DNA of 64,000 nucleotides from Syngnathus acus (taxonomy: Eukaryota; Chordata; Actinopteri; Syngnathiformes; Syngnathidae). The notes below the pieces were generated by a model, which had not been told where the DNA came from, did no database searches, and saw only the letters and a program-made list of their open reading frames with translations. Location of the stretch: the NCBI RefSeq assembly GCF_901709675.1, contig NC_051101.1:1730501-1794500 (forward strand). The letters are read 5' to 3'. Below, one piece after another: positions 22,865-35,679 of this stretch (positions are counted from its first letter, which is position 1; the number at the start of each line of letters is the position of its first letter). Position numbers and translations under genes: made by a program.

Positions 22865-25749
22865 TTAGACAATCATATTACACCCAAACAAACAAGTTAG
22901 ACAAAAATAGTCCTGAACTGTATTTAAAAAAATAAATCAATCATATCTTTGGCGCCGTAAACATGGATTTGTTTGATAGTGGGCAAAAAAAAAAAGCTTC
23001 AAAGGGAGGGCAAAAAAGTGAAGGACAAAGTGGTGCTTGAAAGGAAAACAATCCTCCGGCTGCAATCCGTGTTCCCGATGTGTATCGCCCATGCCGTCGA
23101 CACGGGGGTCCCTCCGTCGCCACCGCCGTGTCCATGGGGAGATGGGGCGCGGTGATAGCCGAGCGTGGCGTGTGACACGGGCGCAACGGTACATAAATCA
23201 AAGCCGCACGTAGGCGCGCTCCCCGCGTTTATCTGGCAGCAGTGATAGCAGCCGACTCTGCATAGACGCGCGTGGCCATGCCTTGTTAAGTGCGAGAGTA
23301 ATGTGGTGTCGTCAACATTGTTGAGGCCTTGCTTTGTTTCGAGCCACTCTATTGTTGGACCAAAAGTGAGTCGATACTCAGGCAAACGAAAGAACACTGA
23401 TTGTGAGCTCAGTCGTGATATTTCTCAGATATTGTTTTCCACAGTTTCTAACTCCACTTTGTTTTGGGTGCAATTCCACTGTTGACCATTCAAAGTACTT
23501 GGAGCAAGCATTTGATGGACAAAACCTCTGCGCACTTTGGACATCTCATTTCCTCTTGGCATGTCTCAGATCCTCACAGAGGATAAAGAATACATGAATG
23601 AGGACTGCTGGATGTTTCAATAAGTTGCTGTATTGTTTGTGTTCAAATCTCATTTGCTTCAAGGTTATTTATGCGTTTCGTCATTTGTTAGCATTGGCAC
23701 AAAGCTAGTGGACAAAATGCTAAACGTATTTACTATATGTGTGATCCGGCATTATTGAGAGTTACACTGCGAGTGAATTCAATTTTTTTTTGTTAATGTC
23801 ACAAAGCATTGAGACAACAGAACCGCAGTGACTTTCTTGCCAAATGTCGTTCATCAGCTCAAACTTTTGAGCAGTGCTCAGCGTCTCATCTCAACCGGCT
23901 TTATTTTTATGTCCGGTTGAGTGGTTGCGGTGTCCGATTGAGAGGCCATTTAGCTGCTGTTGACAGGAGGCGGCGACTATCGACGGGGCCCCGCCGCGTT
24001 CGGACGGCGACCGCTCTCGGGGCCCCGGCGTCCAAAGTGTTTTTGGCGTTTAATACACTGCAGTGGCGGCTCCTTGCCTCGCATGCCACTGCCACGGGGA
24101 TCAATATGCACTGGGTTAGTGAGAAATGGACCATCTGATGCACACTCAGAGGAGGGGGGGACAAGGTGGGGGGCTTGATGAGCTAGTGACAGAAGCAGTG
24201 GGGAGGGATAAGGAAAGATTTCAAGAGAAGACAAAAAGAGAGGTGTAAGAGACCAAGAGCGTGATTAAAAGATGGCGTGGTGGAGAGAGACATTGAGCGG
24301 AAGAGGAGGAAGCAAAAAGAAGTGCATGGACGAAAGAGAGGAAGGAGGGAGGGAAAGGTGGGGGTCACACAGAGATGAGGAGGAACAGAGGGGAGGGAGG
24401 TAAAATTTCCATCAGGTTTTCAATTGGGGCCGATCAATAGTGTATTAGAGCTCACCTTGACCCCGTCCCCCCCCCTCCCCTTTATTCCACCCGGCCCAGG
24501 CTAGTCTGCCTCACAGCGGGAGGGAGGGGGGGCAATCCAGACTCTCTTTCAAAGTGGCAGAAAATGGCACAATGGGAGCAAGAAAGAGGAGAAGTCAGTC
24601 GGAAAACGAGTTGTGAGAGCCCAACGCCGCATCATGTCGTCGTCTCCGGTACGCACGTCAGCTACTTTCCTCTCTCATGACAATCCGTTGGAAAAGTGTG
24701 TGTGTGGGGGGGGGGCAACAAGGCTAGCGAGTGACTAAAGTTGTCTCGTCTCTGGACATCGTCAGCACGATGGTCGGATCCATTAATTGGCTGATATTAG
24801 ATCTTTTTGTGTTTTCAAACACAACACAAGACACTGATAACATTCAAACTAGAGTTTGAGTCGGGACAAGATGAACGGTATGGTCCGCACCGCAATCCAA
24901 ATGTCTATTGCTCGCGAACAAACACGTATGACTGGAGGCAGCGCAAATTGCTGCAAATGGTTGCATTTTTGTTAGCAAGTCGACCTTGGCGCTCTTGTTA
25001 CGACTCCCTGGATTGACTTGTCTGTCTTACTTGCATTTTATTTGATTCGCAACTTTGTTGCAGTCGTCTTTATGGCTCCTTTAAAGCTGCTTTTTGTGGC
25101 TTCCATCTTTACGAGGAGCGTCGGTGTCGCTCTCCCGAGGGCACTTGCATCTGTCCAAGCCTTTTCTATTGCGCTTGTCTTCATTGGTGAAGTGGAGCCC
25201 ATCACTGCACGCGGACTTTAGGGCAAGACACCCCGGACTGGTTGCCAACATATCGCAGTGTAGCGAGAGGCAAACAACCATTCACACAAGGCTGGAAAAA
25301 AAAATTTTTCTTTGCGGAGCAGTTTTGTGAATCAATTGACTTCATTAGAGGAGCATCTTATGTTGCGGACCAACTTTTTGCAGTGTTATTTTCTTAAATT
25401 CATCGCAAACCATTGCTCAATTTAGAACACGAGATTCAAACGCAGAATCGCAGAACCGAGAGGCGGATACACTCATCACGATGCTACCGTGCTGCATGCC
25501 GGATTTACGATGTTGCAAAAGCAAAGGTATTGAGAGGCAGCCGTCACGTTTTAGGAAGAAAGTGCTTTCTTACAAATCCCTTTGTTAAAAAGCGTAATGG
25601 CTTCAAAGCGTCTCCAACCCTAAGTACCGCCAAGAGTTCCAAAATTGCGGATCGGGAGAGCTTAAGTGCGCGGTGAGTCGACATTGTCAAAAAAAAAAAA
25701 AGCTGCGACGTATCATGCTGTCACTTTCTATTGATTGCTTCTACCAAAT

Positions 25750-25772
25750 GTTCTGCTGCTGCTGCTGCTGCT
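25750..25772. repeat. (CTG)n short trinucleotide repeat
   Basis: Six to seven CTG units in non-coding sequence. Confidence 0.85.
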
Positions 25773-27784
25773 TCTTTTTTTGTTGCGGGACTTCATTTGA
25801 ACTCACACGCGTGCACACGCACTCACAGACAGAAGGCCGGTAGGACACCCTTCATCATGGGAGGACAGCATGACTTGAAGGCTTGAGGGGACACGGACGG
25901 GGAAGGGAGGGGGGGGGCTTGAATAAAAAATTGATCCACGAATTTAGCATTTAGACACAGTTTACGAAGCCATATAGGGGCCACGAGGGGGGTCGGGGGT
26001 GGGGTGGGGGGGACACTTTACAATAGGTCGAGCAGGAAAAAAACAAAACAGAATTCCCGCCTTCTCCATCCATCTTTTTAGGCTGTGATTTAGCTGTTTA
26101 GACACTGGCTTGTTTGTAGACCGTCCTCATCTCCTTCTTCACATTTCCTAATGCTGTTCCTATTGTCACCCTGCATCCACACTCCAGTGCACAAATGCAT
26201 GCACCCCCCCTCCCACGCACACACACAAAGTAACACACAAACTCCGTCCCACTCTCGCTGAGGGGGAGAAAAGGCAAGAAAAAAAGAAATCGATCGGCGG
26301 GGATAGCGGTGCGCGTCGGAGGATCGTATCTTGTCAAAATAATATATTACCCTCATCCCCGGCTGATCGATGCGGTGGATTAGGGACGAAGGGCTCCCTC
26401 GCTCCTCTCTCCACCCCCCCCCCCCCTCGGTCCATCCCCCTCTTTTCCCTGCTTGCTGCAGTTTAATATTTACCTCCGTGAAAGAGCGGCGGCGACGGCT
26501 CTCAGGCCTAATTGATTCCGACACATGGGGCTCTGTGCTCAGGCTGCGGATGAGAGGGAGGCAAAGAAGGAGCTAGGGAAAGAAGGCGACGCTGCCAAAC
26601 ATCACGCGAGCGCTACAGGGAATGAGTGCAAAAGTGGAGGAAGAGGCAATGGCTTGGTTTCGGTGGCCAAAGATATACAAATAAAGCAAAATTGGTCTCT
26701 TTGGGCACCCCCGCCCCTTCCTCTTTCTGATGAAAGCCAGAAAATGTCCAATTTTGGGATGTGTCTCAAAAATGATATTGGGCAATCATCCACTACTTGA
26801 AGGCGATTTTGGGGGATTTGATCAAGGCAGAGGCAGACAAATACAGAAACTTGCGCTTGATGTTGACACATTGTCTATTTTATAAGTGTACATCATCCGA
26901 GTAAATTCTCGTGAGAACGTGTGACGTCACGGCATGAATCAGTACGAAGGAGGAAAGCGGGCGGAAATGGGGCTGTACTCGGTATAGGAGTGAGGAAGTG
27001 GAGGGGCATCGGGAGGGGTGGTGGGGCTGCGAGAGCAAATGAGAGGGGATTAAGAGAGCGACAAGAAGATGGATGGAAACGAGCGAGGCGAACATGACAG
27101 GTGCGATGTAGAGCGCCAATAAAAGGCGGGAGACGGCTAGGGAAGAAATAAGGGCATGATGGAAAAAGGAGTGTGGCGGCGAGGTGACAGAATGATATCA
27201 GGCGCACGGAAAAGACGAGGTGGTGCGGGTGGGTGGGGCGGTGGGGGGCTCCATATTTTCTCTTGAAGGAACTGGCCTGTCAGGGTGTTCCGCCTGCACA
27301 GAGCGCCGCTATAAAACACAGAGAGCAGGCAGGTGCGTGCGGCCTGCTGACTTATGTGTATATCTTGCCTTTGTCAATATTTCTTTCTGTCTGCATGCTG
27401 CCTTTTCCCCAACGTTTGGCCCTGCTTTCTGTCCTTCCCCACTTGCGTGATGTAAGCTGCGAATCTCCATCACGAGACCTCGCATGCATCCGCTGACATC
27501 CCCAACAGGAATATTCAATACCGCCACCGGGGTAGACGGAGACGTGATGCGGATCCGGCAGAATCCCCGGTCTACAACGCCCACCAACAACCCATCACTT
27601 GTCGTCATGTAAATTCAGAAAGGGAGCAAGCAGGAACTTGAGTGGAGTGCTGCTGGCACTGCAGTGTGGTTGAAAGGCTGACTTTCATGTCGTGTCATGG
27701 ACTTAGTACTGCACAGGGCAGCTGGAAAGCGCATCAGTCAAGACTGGAGGCCTTTTGCAATTTAGAGTTTTACCAAAACTCAAG

Positions 27785-27870
27785 TGTCAAGTTGTCTTGG
27801 ATCCCAAGGGCAGCAAACACAATGACAACAGCAGGGTCCCCAAAATTGAACCCTGTGGAACACCATATGA
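27785..27870 (-). pseudogene. LINE reverse-transcriptase relic, inverted
   Basis: On the minus strand the frame reads YGVPQGSILGTL, followed by an LPLGS-like stretch. This is the same palm motif as at 14199, and only a short fragment remains. Confidence 0.7.
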
Positions 27871-29097
27871 CAGTGCAGTGGGGTAGAGTGTGGCAACAGA
27901 GGAGAAACTTGTGATGACGTAGTGGGAGTACTATCCAGTTACTCAAGCTTTAAGATGGCAACCGGTCCAGGGTGCTCCCCGACTCTTTACTGACATGATA
28001 CAAGGATCCCCTGTGAGCGACGACATCTTCAGTCGCAGCGGAAACGTGCAAAGTGACAGTGGTGCAAAACACAACTTATTTACCACAGCGTTCCCAAATC
28101 CATCTCCATGACTTCCGTCGTCTCCTTGTTGGACCTGCACTGCTTCTCCTACCGTCTCTGCGGCGGCTTGGGAAGCGCTAACACGAGTGTCACATGTCGT
28201 TATTGCTCTAATTCAGACATCCGTCATCGCGCACTCAGCTGGAGATTCCATTTTCCAAGCTGCGTGTGCGTGGGATTGTATTTTGGGCTCTTTTGTGTGT
28301 CATACAATATGAGCTTGTTGTTTCAATGGAAAAAATCCACAATGGCAGATCATAGAGGACTAAAAGTGGCAGGTAGCAAATACACATTGCGAACAAATCG
28401 AGCTCAGAGAGAGCGTTTGAAAAACAGTAGACTGTAAGAACCTGTTTTCTGCTTTTGGCCTCACAATGTCGTTCTACAAACGCAGTTTTAATCAGAATAG
28501 CTCGTTTGAACTGGTCACACTTGTTATCCTGCAGTTCCCCTTTAAGGTTTCTTCGCCAATTTGTATGTGAGCTCTCACCTCTCTGCTCCCAGCGCGTCCT
28601 CTCGGATTTCATCGAGCTCTTAACCCTGCCGGGCCTCAAATCCGCTTAGCACTGTAAGTGTTTTAAAAAGTGCTCCTGCTACCAGCGGCACGCTTGGCGC
28701 TGCGCTGCGTGGCCACCTGTGCGCGACCACACGGGCGCCACTGCCTCCACCGCTTTAACTGAATTTGCTGTTTTTATTACGCTTGCTCTTGTCTTGGCTT
28801 CACATAACATCTGTTTGATCACAGCAAAAGGGGTTCGCACGTGTCGGCTGGAAAATGTTGCATCTCTGTCCCATTTTTCTGTCGTTTCCCATTTACACAG
28901 GCATTGTTCCGGGGCTTCAAAGCACACATTTTGTTTAATTGAAGCTCCTCAACTCATTACAACGTGGTTCCTTGGCATTGACATTCCAGTCAGTTGTGGC
29001 ATAGTGCTGCTTTTTGTCTCAATGAAGCTCCTCAACTCACTTCAGCATCGTTCCTTGGTAGCAAGATGCCTCTCAATGCCACCAAAGCACTAAAGTT

Positions 29098-29400
29098 AAA
29101 GTCCCAATGATCGTCACACACACCTCTGGGTGTGGTGAAATTTGTCCTCTGCATTTAACCCATCCCCGTGTGATTTTGATCCATCCCCTGGGGGAGAGGG
29201 GAGCAGTGAGCAGCAGCGGTGCCACGCTCGGGCATCATTTGGTGATCTAACCCCCCGATTCCAACCCTTAATGCTGAGTGCCAAGCAGGGAGGCAATGGG
29301 TCCCATTTTTATAGTCTTTGGTATGACCCGGCCAGGGTTTGAACCCACGACCTTCCAGTCTCAGGGCGGACACTCTACCACTAGGCCACTGAGCTGGTTC
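29098..29400 (-). mobile_element. tRNA-derived SINE, second family
   Basis: On the minus strand the head reads AGTGGCCTAGTGGTAGAGTG, then TCCGCCCTGAGACTGG and a B-box GTGGGTTCAAACCC. The body contains CTCCCCTCTCCCCCAGGGGA and the tail GGGACTTTAACTTTAG. A plus-strand copy of the body and tail lies at 35269-35440. The head differs from the 9097-9458 family. No clear target duplication was found. Confidence 0.85.
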
Positions 29401-30291
29401 ACTACTTTGGTTCAAATAAAGTTCCTCAACTCACTTTAACCTAAATACCACACGATTGCGCCCAAGTGATGCTGTGCGTGTGTGCGTGTGTGCGCACGTG
29501 CACGTGCGCTCACCGTGTGCTTGTGTGCTCCTTGCGTGCATGAGGAACATGGCTTTCTTGACCCATTTGCAAGAATATTACAGAAAGTACTGTATCGTAC
29601 TGTATTGTATACAGGAAAGGCCATTTAAAAGGATTTTTAAAATGTGCGCACTCCACACTATTATTACTGTGAAAGAGTTTTTCTTGTTGAGATTGTGAAA
29701 GTGTACCTAATGAACTGTCCACAGGGGATAGGATGCGTTCACTGACAGTTGAATTTTTACAATTGAAAAAGAAAGAAAAGTAGCAGGTCTCAGTTTGCCT
29801 TTTTTTCTCCTGAATTAACAAGTAACATCAGAGCTGCACAGCGACGTGCACCGAAGAAGAAAAAAGATGAGAAGTGGTGAGCCCGCAGGAAAAAGTAGGA
29901 GAAGATGATGATGATGAATGGATGGAGAGCATGAAAGCGTGCGCATGCACCTTGCCTTTGGGTGCGCGCTCCCGCTCCGAGGATGATGAAACGTTAATTA
30001 AAGTAAACGAGCTCGCCTGAACAAACCCCGCTACCATGTCGCACGGACTGCAAGGGGGGGGAAAAAGACCATCGAGGATGGAAAAGCTGCATCGGTCGAT
30101 CGAAAGCTAATTTTTAAATGAACATTTCAAGACATGTGTAACTTTTCTTTTACGAAGGGAGCTGTAGGAGTTCACAATGTCCCTGAATCCAACACCGGTC
30201 GGAGGTAATTTGCACATATTAGTATCCACAATGACCTTTTATAATTATTCAGCGAGAAAACAAGGAGCTGGTGGTGGTGGTGGGTGACGAG

Positions 30292-30299
<8 letters not shown>

Positions 30300-30322
<23 letters not shown>
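30300..30322. repeat. Poly(A) run
   Basis: About 22 consecutive A residues after GGTATTTGT; no retrotransposon body was recognised upstream. Confidence 0.85.
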
Positions 30323-31235
30323 GTCAATTAAGACGAAGTTAACATTTTTGTCTGTGAAAACAGATTTTCACTCCTTTTTAGTAACGCATCTCAGTGCTCC
30401 AATTAGTTTTTTTACCCCTCTTATATACTCGGTTTATTGAATTAAGTTTTACTATGCATTAAATATGAAATTCTGCCGTGTTGGACCTAAGTATGTGACC
30501 ATTTTTATTTAAATTGTCCCTCTCTTTTCTTTCCTTTCTCACTCGATCACCTTTGTTTGGTGAAAAAAATTCAATTAATCCGCCATCTAATTCGTTTATA
30601 TATTTATTTAGCGCCATGCATCTCACACTCTACTTCTCTTCTTTTTTTCTCCATCTCTCCGCAACGATTATCCTGCTGTCTAATTAGAAATCGATGGCGC
30701 TGGGCCGGCGGGTGTTTGCAGTGTGTTTGTGGACGTTCGCAGCAATTCCCAGGACAGCACTGAGAGAAAGGCAGGCAGAAAAAAATGGGAAGGAAAGCGA
30801 GGAGAGGAAGCGGAAACACACACACAAATGCAATGACTTTCCAGCTCGCAGCTACAATGTTCACACTTAAAAGCAAGCAGTCTAAAGTTAAAAAAAATAC
30901 ATAAAGGAAGGAAAAAATGCAAGGAAAAATTGTTTCTTTTTTTCTTGTTTTTCTTTTTTTTTTTTACGAAGTACGTTTGGGGAATGTGTGCACGTTCTTT
31001 TAGGAAAACAAATTGTCGCAAGCGTGTTATGTGCAAAACAGGCCCCGCGTCAGCCAAATGCGATGCCAATGATTAGTTTTCATAATGGTGATGTCATATT
31101 TTTGTTTCCTAAAACTTTTACTTTTAACTTTAACTTTAAAACGTTGTTCAATTGTTGTGGACGTGCTTTAAAGTACGATCAGTCTTTATTTATTTTATTT
31201 GAACATTTACAGAATGATTACCATGATTTTTTTGG

Positions 31236-31288
31236 TGTGTGCGTGTGTGTGTGTGCGTGTGTGTGCGTGTGTGTGCGTGCGCGCGTGC

Positions 31289-31364
<76 letters not shown>
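31236..31364. repeat. (GT)n microsatellite with CG interruptions
   Basis: Interrupted first half and pure GT second half (about 37 units). Confidence 0.96.
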
Positions 31365-31365
<1 letters not shown>

Positions 31366-31807
31366 GGGATCTGATTGTGACGTGTTTGTATAAATATTGT
31401 TAACTATAGTCTTAAACATGTCTTCAAGGCACGATATTCTACATATCTTCTATTTTGATTCGATTTTATGCATGTTTCATCATCAATTCTATATTTATAT
31501 TTATGTAATTCCACTGTGCTAAATTTTGTATTGGCCTTATTGCTGGTTGTGACGTCATGTTTTTATCCATACTAATGTTAAATAATTTCAGACATGCATT
31601 TTCTCTGTTAAATGTATTTTCATAGTGTTGTACATATTGCTAATCGTGACCTCCCCTGGTCATTTTATTGCTGTGCAATATTTGTAAAATAATGTTTAAA
31701 AACTACACAATTCAATTTGAGCATGACAATCTGTATTCATTTTGTACGCATGTCCATTCATGAAATAGGTTTAGTTGTACTAGGTTCATCTTGTTTTTTC
31801 TTTTTCA

Positions 31808-31986
31808 ATTACTTCACTGGTTCTTCTATATCAAACAATTTTCTTTAGGTTCATTTACCTGACATGTTTCGGCGGGTTCTTCCGCCTTCATCAGAGTCTC
31901 TGATGAAGGCGGAAGAACCCGCCGAAACATGTCAGGTAAATGAACCTAAAGAAAATTGTTTGATATAGAAGAACCAGTGAAGTAAT
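31808..31986. repeat. Perfect 179-bp palindrome with hammerhead-like cores in both arms
   Basis: Two 89-bp arms are exact reverse complements around a single central base at 31897. On the plus strand the right arm contains CTGATGA (31900-31906), an extra A, stem II GGCGG/CCGCC (31908-31912 with 31919-31923, loop AAGAAC), GAAA (31924-31927), a two-pair stem III with a two-base loop, and GTC (31931-31933), which is where cleavage would fall. The left arm gives the same on the minus strand. The stem I available in this arrangement is only about four pairs, and the extra A departs from the canonical core, so activity is uncertain. The structure resembles pLTR parts of Penelope-like elements; no transposase or reverse transcriptase was seen. 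Confidence 0.7.
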
Positions 31987-34910
31987 GAAATAGGTTTGTT
32001 TTCCAAGATATTGAGGTGACTATATTTTTGCGCATGTTCGTTGGACAAGTCACTTTCGGTCACGACATCCACATTTGGTACTTGTCGTACCGGCTTGCGC
32101 AGTTATGCTCAACATGAGGGCTCTGATTGGCTGATATATATATTTTTTTTCTGCCGTACTATCGGAATTTGCTTATCCCAATAATGACGTAATTGATCAG
32201 ATCTGCAAAACCAGACATTACAACTGCAGTGTTTCCCACTGTGAGCTTCCACCAATAAATTTGAACCCCTGTCAACGTGTGACGGTTGCATTGTAATTGA
32301 AAATCATGTTTGGTTTGTTTTTGTGTATTTTTAACACATTTTTGCTCCATCCTGTGACCGGATTGGTAATCTTTTTTCCCCCTCGCTGATCGGCCTCCAA
32401 AAAAGTCTAATTTGGTTTTAATCTAAATCACCCCTTGGATATATAAGTACCGGAACCTCTGGTCATTCTAACTATATCTTACCAGTGAAAAAAATGAGAC
32501 TTCTTAGGGATTCCGAATTCTTCAATAGGTGCATGCTTTAATAATGATAAGTCCAAAACTGAAAGTCATGTACTTGTCTCTGCCGCTCCCCGTCTGTGGT
32601 GGCGTTATTAGGAAATGCAATTTCACCCCGCCCCCTACCCCCCAGCTTGCTGCTTTTTCGGTCATGGTTGCTTCACATTTCGTCAACCCCTTGTGATGCG
32701 TCGCTTGAGCCAAAACTATCAATCTGAGCTCCGCAGGGTGTGCGCATCTGTGTGCGCGTGCGCGAGTGTTTTCTTGTCGCCCTGTCTGAGTGTGGCACCA
32801 CCCTTGATGTCCCACCTTCATGGTGAGGACGTGTCACCCAAAAAGATGAGCTCCTTTCACTCCTGCACGTGTGTGTGTGTGTGTGCACATCCTTGCATTT
32901 TCTGTCAGTCTGTCTCTCCCCCCTCATTAAAGGTCCCTCTCGCCCTGCTCCCTCCTCTTTTTCTTCTTCTTCTTCCTCCTCCTCCTTGGCGCCCGGCGCT
33001 CCCCTTGCCCGTGGCTATATGATCGCGAAAAATGTGTTTACAAAACTCGCTCTCTTGCAGATCAAACTGTAGCGATGAATCAAAGACTTTGCCGAGACAG
33101 GCAGAGAAGAAGAAGAAGCGGCCAGAGGAGGCCTTAGCATTTTTTAAAATTCAGTTTTTTTTTCATTATCCACCCCAACGTGTGTGCGTGTGTGCGTGCG
33201 TGCGTGCGTGTGTTGTTGTTGCGGTAATCCAGTCTCCATAAGGTCCCACACAAACAACGGATGTCTGCCAGTTAAGGACGAGCTAATGATATATTGACGT
33301 CTCGGGCGGGATGGCTGTGTGCACATTGCACGCAGAAACAGCGAAACAAGCGTGGGAAGTCAGCACGGATAACGCAACGTTAGCGTAGCATCAGCTGACC
33401 TCGCAGACGATTGAGAAGAGGTTGTGTCACGGGAGAGTTGCAGGTCCAGCGTGAACAACTTTATGGTGCACACATAACGATAATGGGACAAATTTGAGGA
33501 TTTTTGAATTTGAGCCGTATTGGATGTCTCAAAAAGATGATCCTGCGGCGTTTTCAGAGGGACTTGAAAAGCAGGCTCTGGCCAACAATGGGAAAAGTGG
33601 CCTAGATGTATTCCGGTAATAGGCCAAAGTTGAGTATTTTGCCTTCCATCCAATGAGTTGCTTAAGGCCCCGCGATCAGACTTCTCTCTCTCAAGGTTGT
33701 CCCGAGTGATCATCCCGTCGTGCAGGCTGTGTTAAGACCGAGTTTTGCTCCTCCATCTTGCTCAGATAACAGTGCCAGCCAACAATAGTCGGGCCAAAGT
33801 TGAGTCTTTTGCCTACTTTTTAAGGCCTGATTATCTAAAAGATAATCTTGAGCAATTATCCCGTGATGGAGGACGTTAAGAGTGATTGAGGCTGACACAG
33901 ACTCGCATGACCGAGCTCTTCTTTTTTCTACTCCATCCATTCGTTCTCTCACGGCTCCGACAGCCATTTTGTGCATGGTGTGCCTTCTTGAGTACGCCGC
34001 ATACAAAAAGAAAAGAAAGGCGTCAGTTTTGTTGTATGCTGTGCGTGAGGTTTAGCACGTGTTTAAAAATCGTTACAAGCGAAGCCGCTTAAGCAGCTAA
34101 CGAGCCACTCAGGCGTAGCTGAAATTGTTTGCAGTCCAAACTGTTGGTAGATGTCTCCGACGTGGGATCAATAGTCTTATCATCTCCGATCAATTGACTG
34201 AATGTCGCCGCCAAGACAGACGCGAGCGAATGGGGAAGTGGCTGTAAAAGCACGGCAAACATGACCAGAAAGCAAAAAGTCATCCGATGTTTTTTGCAAA
34301 TTCTGAATGCAAAACCAACTTTTTCAAATCTTGTATTCCGACAGAAAACAGCAACAAGAATTCAGTGTTGTGTCCGCTCGTCAATTCATTTCGTGCAAAA
34401 CTTTCTTGCCATTGGAAAATAATGCAAGTTGAATTCTTCAGTTTGAAAGTCAAAATAACACATAAAAGAAGTTCCATTTGAACATTTTTAACCTTCACCA
34501 AAGGCTAAAGGTAGAGGCAGTCTATTTGAGGGAGGAGTTTATTTATTTCATTTGATTTGAGGTGGATGACATCCAGCAAGCAATTTGGTAGAGAGACATC
34601 CATCAAGTTATGTATGAGACCGTTTTGTCGAGCTCCAAAGCACTGTTACGCACTGTGCGGGTCTGCTGCGCCGGGCCGTGCAGTGGCCTAGTTACTCCCT
34701 CGATCGCTCTCACTTCCGAATTAACCACTCAAGAAGTCACCACTGACTCAATCAATAGCTCATACATAAAAGCTGCTCTAATCGCTGCCTCCGCATGTCT
34801 GTCTCACCTTCCTCCTCCTCCCGACAGTCCTCTTCCTTAAAAATGGCGAAGAGCCTTGTTAGGCTCTTTTTGGGTGACACCACCTTCTATTGACCCTAAC
34901 ATAAGCTCAG

Positions 34911-34911
<1 letters not shown>
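31987..34911. other. Intergenic DNA, no coding exon recognised
   Basis: Contains a TCTTCT/CCTCCT pyrimidine stretch (32940-32990), short GT runs (32870-32890, 33180-33215) and a degenerate duplication of about 195 bp (33575-33715 and 33770-33880) sharing GGCCAAAGTTGAGT and TTTTGCCT. No gene is supported. Confidence 0.45.
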
Positions 34912-34948
<37 letters not shown>

Positions 34949-34964
34949 ACGCACGCACGCGCAC
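34912..34964. repeat. (CA)n microsatellite
   Basis: CA array with CG interruptions, ending directly at the transposon that follows. Confidence 0.93.
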
Positions 34965-35144
34965 AGTACAGTAATCCCTCGCTACATCGTTTATCGCAGT
35001 TTCACTACATCGCGGATTTCTTTTCCAAATTAAAAAAAAAGGTAAAAGTCAAAATAAAACTTCTAAATTGAGGAATTGTGGCACAAAACTTGCCCACACG
35101 CCAGCAGAAGGCAAGGAGTGCCCACACAATTGCAGTGCGTACAC

Positions 35145-35519
35145 TTGTACCTTTTTGTAAAAAAATTGTTATAATAATAAGAGTTCTAAAAACATATTTA
35201 CAGTGTTGTACCTTGTTATAGAAAAATTGTTATAATAATAAAAGAGTTCTAAAAACATATTTACAGATCACCAAATGCTTGCCGAGCGCGGCACCGCTGC
35301 TCCTCACTGCTCCTCACTGCTCCTCACTGCTCCCCTCTCCCCCAGGGGATGGATCAAAATCACGCGGGAATTGGTTAAATGCAGAGGACAAATTTCACCA
35401 CACCCAGATGTGTGTGTGACGATCATTGGGACTTTAACTTTAACTATACAGTATGTACACTTGTGTTTTGTTATAAAAACATTATAATAATAAAAGTTGT
35501 TCTAAAAACATATTTACAG
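35145..35519 (+). repeat. Triplicated 65-75-bp unit interrupted by a SINE
   Basis: Units share TTGTTATAATAATAA and GTTCTAAAAACATATTTACA, at about 35145-35203, 35205-35266 and 35447-35520. The SINE lies between units two and three, so the tandem array predates the SINE. Confidence 0.75.
35269..35440 (+). mobile_element. 5'-truncated SINE, second family
   Basis: It matches the body and tail of the minus-strand SINE at 29098-29400: GATCACCAAATG, CTCCCCTCTCCCCCAGGGGA and GATCATTGGGACTTTAACTT. The tRNA-like head is missing. A local four-fold GCTCCTCACT repeat lies at 35300-35332. Confidence 0.85.
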
Positions 35520-35679
35520 TATGTGTTAAGAATTCTCCATGTTATTTATGTTATTCAGCCGTGCTTTGATTTGAGGTAGGGTGATTTATTTTGAAGGCGG
35601 TTTTCAGGCGATACCACTTCCTGTTTTACGTTCGTGTACATATGTAGGTTACAGTGATACAGGAGTCATTGACGATGTA

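Larger units (their letters stand above)
17249..31807. other. Intergenic or first-intron DNA, no coding exon recognised
   Basis: About 14.5 kb with only repeats, motif-level signals and the candidate exon at 19578. Purine-rich tracts (24180-24420, 26970-27260), homopolymer runs (22050, 30300-30322) and short CA runs occur. TAATT-rich blocks at 22590-22620, 24420-24450 and 30570-30710 are candidate regulatory DNA by composition only. Confidence 0.4.

Noticed and set aside
26840-27207. Minus-strand Ser/Pro-rich frames of 79-104 codons
   Set aside because: They follow purine-rich low-complexity DNA and show no domain; treated as compositional.
28108-28649. Overlapping 100-130-codon frames on both strands near 28.1-28.6 kb
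   Set aside because: No conserved motifs, no splice-supported extension and no codon bias; consistent with chance open frames.
34851-34871. Hairpin GAGCCTTGTTAGGCTC followed by T5, terminator-like
   Set aside because: The genome is eukaryotic and no small RNA or pol III gene precedes it; a six-pair hairpin with a T run is expected by chance in 64 kb.
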